DNA of 64,000 bases from Brachionus rotundiformis (taxonomy: Eukaryota > Rotifera > Eurotatoria > Ploima > Brachionidae): the NCBI GenBank assembly GCA_016802295.1, contig JAESIW010000138.1, forward strand, positions 3,004,152 through 3,068,151. Direction: 5' to 3'. The position numbers and the translations under genes are program-made. The notes beneath the pieces are model-generated. The model was not told where the DNA came from and did not search any database. It was given only the letters and a program-made list of their open reading frames with translations. Shown one piece after another: positions 57,103 to 64,000 of this stretch (the first letter of the stretch is position 1; each line of letters starts with the position of its first letter).

Positions 57103-58711
57103 ATGGAAAACTTTAAACAAGAATGGCAAACATTGGAAAATGAGCTGGATCAATTTCAAGTAATATTTTTCTACTTTTTTTTTCAAATTAATTTTTAATA
57201 TTTTATGATTATCAAATAGGTTAAGCATAAAGAGTATGTGAGAAAATTAGAAGAAATTGAGTCTCTGAAAAAAAAATACTCCCAAGAGTATAATAAGTTA
57301 AAAAAAAAATTGACTGATATTCAACAAACAGCCGAAAAGTTCGATTTAAAAAATGACCAAGAGATAAATGAGATTGGTGAGCCAGCAAATTCCAATAAGG
57401 ATAGCTCGTCAGATCTGAATTTGAATGTTATTAACGAAAAAATAACTGAAAAAATTCATTATATGAGACATGCATCAGATACGTTTCCAAGACCAAATGG
57501 GTACTTTTATTAATCAAAAAATAATTATCTAAAATTAAGATTTTATTTTTAGACTCTATTTGAGGATTATTCTCGGTAGAATAAGTGTTTCAATTTTGAA
57601 CAATGAAGAAAAGTAATGAGACAGAAGCAATTTTAAAATATTTAATGTGTTTACATTAAGATTGAATTATAAAGAAGAATATGAAAAATTTAAACTTCGA
57701 ATCACAATGATTTCTTTTGCTCTTTCATTCTTGCTAATTTTTATCAAGTCATACAGAACATTAGACGCAGCTTTTAATTTTCTTTTGGTATGGTACTATT
57801 GTACATTGACCATTCGAGAATCAATTCTAGTTGTAAATGGATCTCAGTAAAATTATTTCAAAAAAATATGTTTTTATTATGTATATAATTTTTTGTAGGA
57901 TAAAAGGCTGGTGGCAAGCGCATCACTTTATTACCACAGTGTGCACAGCCATACTTTTAATTTGGTAAATTTAACTTCAATTTATTTATATGCAAATTTG
58001 ATTTTTAATTAATTTTTATTCTAAAAGGCCAGATTCAGAGTCTTATCAATTGTTTAGACAACAATTTATTTGGTTTTCTTTTTATTTAAGTATTTTATTT
58101 TTTTAGTTCAACTTAATGATCACTCACTAATTTATTCTATTCAGGTATTGTGCAACTTCTTCAGTATTATTATCAACAAGGATGTCTTTATCGTTTAAGA
58201 GGTGCTTTTTTGATTGCTTTAAGATGTGATCGTTTATTGAGATTTTTTTTTAATTAGCCTTGGGTGAGAAACAAGATATGGATACTACTATAGGTAAAAG
58301 TTATTTTGCCTACCAGGCTTAAAAATTAAATTTAACAACAAAGAGGGTTTCCAATCCTGGATGACAAAAAGCTTATCTTTTTTACTACCATTTTTATTTT
58401 TTGGATATGTAAGATAATTTTTAAATAAGCCTTTAATGAATTCACACTTAATTTCTTAGTTCTGGGAATTTTACAACTCGTATGTTCTATTTACCATATC
58501 CCAAATGGACAATTGTCACGAATGGCAAGTGATGGCTCTGTGTGTTATATTTTTAATTCTCTTCCTTGGAAATTTTTTTACTACTTTTTCGGTAGTAAGA
58601 CGAAAATATTTTAATAAAATTAGTGACAAAATTAAAAGAATTAAGTCAACCTATAAAGCTTCTAAGTATTTGAGAAGCTTTAGTGAGAAGCCAGTAGAGA
58701 AAGTTTTATAA
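57103..58711 (+). CDS. TMEM120 family membrane protein
   Basis: Multi-exon gene. Exon 1 (57103-57159) begins MENFKQEWQTLENELDQFQ; the next exon is a coiled-coil segment (KHKEYVRKLEEIESLKKKY), then PRPNG|LYLRIILGRISVSIL, NYKEEYEKFKLRITMISF, FNFLLVWYYCTLTIRES, KGWWQAHHFITTV, QLLQYYYQQGCLYRLRAL, GFQSWMTKSLSFLLPFLFF, and the last exon WEFYNS...CHEWQVMALCVIFLILFLGNFFTT. This is the complete TMEM120A/B order: N-terminal coiled coil plus six transmembrane helices, in the inner nuclear membrane/ER. Vertebrate TMEM120A binds coenzyme A, is structurally related to fatty-acid elongases, and is needed for adipocyte differentiation. Introns are about 50-75 bp. The last 35 residues are a Lys-rich tail. Confidence 0.92.
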
Positions 58712-59243
58712 AATAAAAACACTATTTTAAAAAATATTTATTTAAGAGTTTATTTTTTTTAAATAGACTTTTTTTTGAAGAATAAGATCTTATTGCAATA
58801 AAATTGATAAAAAATTATCTTTGAATCGAATTCAAATTTAAATAGGAAAGAAAAATTTCCAGGTCGTGTGTAATTACTGCAATTTTGTTGGATTATTTTT
58901 CCGGTTTAAATTAAATTTTGTACCGCTATTTGAATAAAGTTTTAACTAAATTTCTGTTTAATTTATTTCACCAAAAATTTATTTTTGTTTTAAGATTAAA
59001 AAAATTTTATTTTGAAAAAATTTACACCTAATACAATTAAATGTTAGATGAAAAATTTTCTAAATGTTTAAAAGTGTAAATTTTTTTCAATGAGACAAAA
59101 GTGATATTTTAAGATTAAAAAAATGAAAATAATTTTCATTTTTTATAAGATTTTATACATAAATAAATAAATAAGTTTTTAATCGCTTAAGTCAAATTTA
59201 CTCTAATTGAATAATTTCCGATCGAAGATAGATTGATATGGTA
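58712..59243. other. Intergenic spacer between convergent TMEM120 and lunapark
   Basis: AT-rich 3' flanks; nothing else seen. Confidence 0.45.
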
Positions 59244-60971
59244 CTATTTTGGCTTCATGTCACCTGATGAATCAAGCCTTAAGTTCTCCACTGATTGAGA
59301 GATTAATTTATTTGTTTTGGAATTATTTTCATCAAATTTTAAACTTTTTTGACTACCAGATTCTTTTTTAGCTTCTGATTCAAGCTGATCGCTCAACGGA
59401 TCAATGTCATTTAGGCTATCCGAAGATGAAAAGTTTGCTTGTTCCACACTTTCGTCAAGATCTGAGTTTTTTTTTTCCTTGCATACATTTTCAACAATTG
59501 GTTTGTTATTTACTCCTGGAACATTTAACTTGGTCTTGCGTGCTTCATTATAAAATAAACAATATGCACAACGAAATGCTAACAAATAAAATATTTTTTT
59601 AAATTAAATTTTTATTAAATCCAAATTCTTACCAACATATTCGAACTCCTCTTTTAAAGCCATTCCATTGTGAAAATGACAATTTTTGCATATTAATGCA
59701 TATCTTGATTTAAAAAATAAAAATTAGACTTTTTAATTAACTATTAAAAAAAATTCGCAACATATAATTCAAATAGCTTTAATGAAAATGGATTGCCTAT
59801 CACCTTTTAAATTACCTATTCAAAAGAACAAATTTTTGATGTATAGTGTATCTTAAACAAATAAAACTCTGAATAAAAAAATTATAAAATTATGCATTTT
59901 GGATATGAGATATAAAAAATAATCCGGTTTTTGAGTTAAGTCTTATTTTTACCTATTGTTAGGTCCTTCGCCGATGATAAAATCAAGAATTTTGTCAAAC
60001 AAGGTGCGATTGGGTGTAATAATTGGTCTTGGTAAAAGAGTACGAACTTGCGAGGCAGCTGTTATTGAAGGTGGTGGCGCCATTTGCATTGATTGGTTTT
60101 GTATCGGACCCAAGGTTTGAGTTGGTATTGACTTAGATTCGGAATCAATAGATCCTGATGATCCCATTTTGTTATTGTTTAAATTGCTCGTATTCAATGG
60201 ATTTTTAGACATGTTCATTTGGTTTTGTTGAATATTTTTAATATTGCGATGGACCAAAGTAGTTTCACCAAATTTTTGAGAATTACCAAACGGTGTGCCT
60301 GACACCAATGTCTTATTTTTAGACGGAGAGGATGGAGGCGTTATGTTTATTTCAATACCATTACCAAACCGCTCAAGTATTTCCTTTGCTTTCTTATAAG
60401 TTTCTTTTTCCTTCACTTCCTCAAGCTGAACATAAATTAGCAAAAACATTTTTCTTAAAAAGATAAATAAAAAATTTACTATGGTTTTTTTCTCTTCTCG
60501 GAGATCTTCTAACTTTTTTGCAAAATAACTTGTTCGTTTGATAAAGAACCATTTTAAGAAACGTCTCAACAAATATATACTTAAAGATCATATTTATTTT
60601 TACAGATAAGATAATTTTTTCATTAAAGTTACATTATAGGTGATATGAAAAAAACAATCGAACTTTTTAGCTGGTCGGCAAATTTTGTCGGCATAAGATA
60701 TATGTAGTAAAATACAGCACCGACAATATATAAGATTATGGAATATATTACCAATGCACCAATGTACTTTCGTTCATTTATCTCATTTTTAACTTTATAT
60801 TTTTCAAAATCTTTAATTTGTTTATCTATGTCCTCGAGAGTTTCTATAATTGTCTTTTTTTTCTGCAAAAAAAATTCTGTAATTTAAAAGTGATACTAGG
60901 ACTTGGATATTTACTCGAAAACTTGGTACCAAAGAACCAAATTTGGAAACAATTCTCAAAAAAATAGACAT
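59244..60971 (-). CDS. LNPK: Lunapark, ER three-way-junction protein
   Basis: Exons on the minus strand: start at 60971 (MSIFLRIVSKFGSLVPSF), then KKKTIIETLEDIDKQIKDFE with two hydrophobic hairpin segments (YIGALVIYSIILYIVGAVFYYIYL and the FFISP-containing one), RRFLKWFFIKRTS...LEDLREEKKTI, LEEVKEKETYKKAKEILERF, a Pro/Ser/Asn-rich linker, LLPRPIITPNRTLFDKILDF, and the zinc finger RYALICKNCHFHNGMALKEEFEY|FRCAYCLFYNEARKTK (CxxC...CxxC, split by an intron near 59585-59632). The C-terminal 90 residues (to 59244) are acidic. Lunapark stabilises three-way junctions of the tubular ER network. Order and motifs match human LNPK throughout; the intron at about 60432-60478 joins KKTI|LEEVKEKE in phase 0. 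Confidence 0.93.
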
Positions 60972-62361
60972 TCTGTTTCGGTATCTCTTTGCTCTGTAAT
61001 AAAACCAGCAGCAAAAATGTTTGAATATTCTTTTTATAAATTTCTTTCTTGTATACAAAATCGCTTTTTTAAACCAAGATAAATTATAAAATACCAAGAG
61101 CAAATAAAAATGAACATAAAGAAATTAATTTTTTCATTATAATGATTATCAATTATAACAAATTTATACAATTATATCTACGACGTGTAAAATATTTGCC
61201 AATTTAAAAATAGTTCATTTCTCATTTTAAAAATATGTCGCAAATGACTATAATTCAAAATAATAATTTATAATAAAACTCAACTAAAGTAATTTTTTTT
61301 TGAATGAATTATCAAAATTAATAGAAACCGAAAACTTAAAAACTTAAATACCTATTAAAGCTACATTAATTTTTAAGCATTAAACATTAACTTTGTTTAT
61401 TATGTAATTTACTATAAAAATACCTTTTGCCTGATTGATTACAAATCTTGTTTTGGAACACTGTTGTGGTCATTAAATTCAGTTGGTCTAATTAAGAATA
61501 AAGTATCTCTTACTATTTTTGCTTATTAAAATAAATAAATTATGTAAATATGAGAATTTCACTTTTTGTTGAATTATCTGATATCTGATAAGGATTATAT
61601 GATTCGACACTGGATTGGGATGAATTAATTACTTATATAAGTAAAACAAAAATTTTAATTTTTTTAAAATTAATTATTGTATTATAGTATCTATATAATT
61701 ATAAAAGTATAATTTTTTTATCAAATTTCCTATTTTAGAGATATTTTGTTCATCATCCTTGGGCAGTGAGTGCTTTTAAACATGGTAAAAAAAACCGTAT
61801 AATCAAGAGTTTAAGTCCCTTTCATTTGAAAATGGGAGACCAATTTCCACTTGGTAAATGCCACTTATATGATCAACTTGATGCAATAACCTCTCTGTGA
61901 GATCTGAGCATAAAAAGGTGCTAAAAAGAAGATGAAAACACGCTATGCTCAAAGATAAAAGTAAGATTATTTAAAATTTTACATTTGATAAATATTTCAA
62001 AATTATTTCAACACAATAAAAGCTTTTCATTCAAGCGAAAACTTCAAATAGAAAACATTATTTTCTAAGAATTTTTTCAACATCACTCATTATTAATTAA
62101 TTTAAAGCCTTTCGTTAAGTTAAAAAATTTGATTTTTAAACCAACACTAGACCTGATACATGACTTGGATTGTTGTCATCATTTCTTTATATTGTATTTC
62201 TTATTTTCAGATTTTAAAAAATAATATCAATTTATTTTTTCGTATCAACAATATTGTTAATAAATTTTTCTTATTTTATTTTTGTATATTTATAAGAAAA
62301 AATATTTTTATTTAATAAAAAAAAATAAAAACAAATATTACAGCAATTAAATGGACTAGTT
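60972..62361. other. Intergenic, with an unassigned exon-like segment near 61.57-61.90 kb
   Basis: AT-rich spacer. On the plus strand, a GC-richer stretch at about 61733-61902 follows a good acceptor (cctattttag) and stays open for about 55 codons (RYFVHHPWAVSAFKHGKKN, then RIIKSLSPFHLKMGDQF). A short compatible piece lies upstream (about 61590-61640, LYDSTLDWDELITYI) between an acceptor-like and a donor-like site. I do not recognise the protein and cannot find a start codon, so this may be a small unannotated gene, a gene relic or chance. Confidence 0.3.
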
Positions 62362-64000
62362 TTAAACAGTTCTAGCATATTTTGATCGTCTATAATCACT
62401 TTTTTTATGACCATAAGAGTCATTGCCCAAGTTGTTTGAAGCACATAGTTCTCGATAAATCAATTTGAAAAGAAATAAATGAAATATAAGAATTAAGATA
62501 AAAAAAAGAGTCCAGAATAAGGTTGCTAAGCCACCCAAAGAGTGACCATGTTTATGAATTGCAATAGAATGAGCGTCCTGTTGTGGGGCTTAAACACAAT
62601 TTTAATTAAAAATATATTTAAATTTTTAAAACTTTACCTATATCTACTTCCTGTACATGGAGTGCATGTTTAAGTTCATCAATATGTGTCTTATCATTAG
62701 ATACATATAGAATAGCGGTCAGAGGGTTTGTTAATTTAACTGGAAATTCAACTCTCTTATTTCTGAACCAATTTAGAATCAAATTTCAATTAAATTATTT
62801 AGGTTACTTTTCCAGTGAAACAGGGGGATCAATACATCCAGCATCACATGCATAAAACTTTTGGTCTTGATCGATATATTCATCTAGTGATAAGTACAAT
62901 TTGGCATGATTGTCGTTTCCGACTATAACTTCAATGCTTATAAAAGACAAGTTAGCATAATTTAATCTTCTAAAAAAGTAGTCTCGGTGTAATTGTCTTG
63001 GGTTTAGATTAGTTTCCAAATGATGATGAGTAAACTTCAACCCTCCAAGACTCAATAGGACCGCTTGAATCATTCCATCAACTCCAAGTTCAATCAATCC
63101 TTTGCAACCATGCTTTTGCAATGTAAGAGTCCAGAGATAATTTAGATTTGAGACTTCCAATTCATTTAAAGGAAGTTTCCATAATTTAACAGCACTCAGA
63201 GTACTAAAACCCTCATAGCATCTTTCAATATTGTACTCGTGTTTATTCTCAACTCCTAGCTGATTAGATACAGGTTTGTTTAATTCAAGTAATGGAGCTC
63301 GTTGGTTTGAAGCTATGTAATAAAGAGTTGCGTTAATGCGGTCACCATTTAGAGCGTTTTCGGCTAGTGATTTGCTAATTCCAAAGCCACTTTTCCATAT
63401 CTGAGTTAAAATTTTAATTTTTTTATTTTTTTTAATTTATCAAATATTACAGTGTTCCAAGCACCTGTATGTTCCTCTTTTAATTTTTGAAAACCAATAT
63501 TTGTAGAACTTTTGAGCTCCTTCAAATAAATTTCTGATAAAATAGACATTCTAAAACTTGAGCTTACCTCAACGACTTGTTGTTCCAGACCGTTTATAAT
63601 AGATTCAAGGTTTTCTATCTTACCACTTAGTAGAGTAACTGAATATTTAATAACAGATATAGCATAGTATCTGGAGTAAAATCTTTAATAATAAATTAAT
63701 TTATTAATAAATAATTTAACAGATAATTTTAATTACTCATGCTCATTTAATCTTATACTGTTTGGTAATTTTGTCGAACCAATCGAGACACATAAATGTT
63801 TTGGTTTTCCATCTATTAGAACGTCAATTATACCTTTTGATACAGTAAATTCAATATTATTAAAGCTACAAATTGTAAATAGTAAATTAAATTTTTGAAT
63901 TTAAATTTATTTGATTTACTTTTCATTTTTAACTGTTGATAAGTTCCAATTCTTAGCGCCAATCTGAATTACGTCAAAAGTGACAGATTCTTTCTAAAAA
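62362..64000 (-). CDS. KIAA2013-like membrane protein (DUF2152), 5' end outside the window
   Basis: Multi-exon minus-strand gene; the stop is at 62362 and the start lies beyond 64000. The best-supported exon (63175-62804) encodes LHRDYFFRRLNYANLSFISI and KFYACDAGCIDPPVSL, the latter very close to the YACEAGCLDEPVEL block of vertebrate KIAA2013. The next exon continues KRVEFPVKLTNPLTAILYVS and DELKHALHVQEV, again matching that family. The last exon (about 62588-62362) has one transmembrane helix (GGLATLFWTLFFILILIFHLF) and a short basic cytoplasmic tail. Exons 5' of this run to the window edge. KIAA2013 is a predicted type I single-pass glycoprotein of the secretory pathway without an assigned function. 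Exon limits upstream of 63175 are approximate. Confidence 0.75.

Overview
The window is nuclear DNA from an animal. It is very AT-rich (about three quarters A+T by eye) and gene-sparse, with short GT-AG introns of roughly 45-80 bp and several metazoan gene families (DEG/ENaC channels, tetraspanin, TMEM120, lunapark, TBCEL, KIAA2013-like). Base composition, tiny introns, nested transposon relics and a locus that looks bacterial in origin would fit a monogonont rotifer such as Brachionus, but that identification is inference. Most coding regions were reassembled by hand from in-frame exons with GT-AG borders and conserved junction residues.

Layout. 0.1-1.2 kb: 3' end of a USP20/USP33-type deubiquitinase (+). 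1.7-2.8 kb: SLK/STK10-like kinase (-). 3.7-6.3 kb: a large secreted orphan protein (-) and a degraded partial copy of it. 7.5-9.0 kb: TBC1D10-type RabGAP (-). 10.3-11.2 kb: ATPAF2 (-). 12.5-13.9 kb: C9orf78/TLS1 (-). 14.1-14.6 kb: RNA polymerase I subunit RPA12 (-). 15.4-16.9 kb: membrane-anchored EGF plus trypsin-fold protein with a destroyed catalytic triad (+). 17.5-18.4 kb: disordered orphan (-). 23.1-23.9 kb: tetraspanin (+). 24.1-25.0 kb: Tctex1-domain protein (-). 25.3-27.0 and 32.3-34.0 kb: two DEG/ENaC channel genes (-), nearly identical in the middle but with unrelated first exons. They flank a transposon graveyard: a piggyBac-like MITE and two LINE relics, one split by a pogo/Tigger-like element. 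34.7-40.2 kb: the carbapenem-type cluster. 40.7-42.2 kb: aldo/keto reductase (-). 43.0-44.3 kb: SLC25A26-like carrier (-). 44.3-52.2 kb: gene desert with one or two LINE scraps. 52.2-53.9 kb: TBCEL (+). 54.8-56.6 kb: ALG8 (-). 57.1-58.7 kb: TMEM120 (+). 59.2-61.0 kb: lunapark (-). 62.4-64.0 kb: KIAA2013-like protein (-), cut by the window edge.

The centrepiece is at 34.7-40.2 kb. Four intronless genes encode a fusion of carbapenam synthetase (CarA) with carboxymethylproline synthase (CarB), and three paralogues of carbapenem synthase (CarC). In bacteria these three activities suffice to make the simple carbapenem (5R)-carbapen-2-em-3-carboxylate from malonyl-CoA and pyrroline-5-carboxylate. 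Motifs of all three enzymes are intact, and the fusion gene followed by one carC keeps the bacterial A-B-C order on one strand. Intron-bearing animal genes lie on both sides, so contamination is unlikely. The best reading is a horizontally acquired, domesticated beta-lactam pathway. The three CarC copies differ at the position of the bacterial catalytic tyrosine, which suggests they have specialised. The fusion protein carries a basic N-terminal extension that looks like a mitochondrial presequence, and mitochondria are where proline catabolism makes its substrate.
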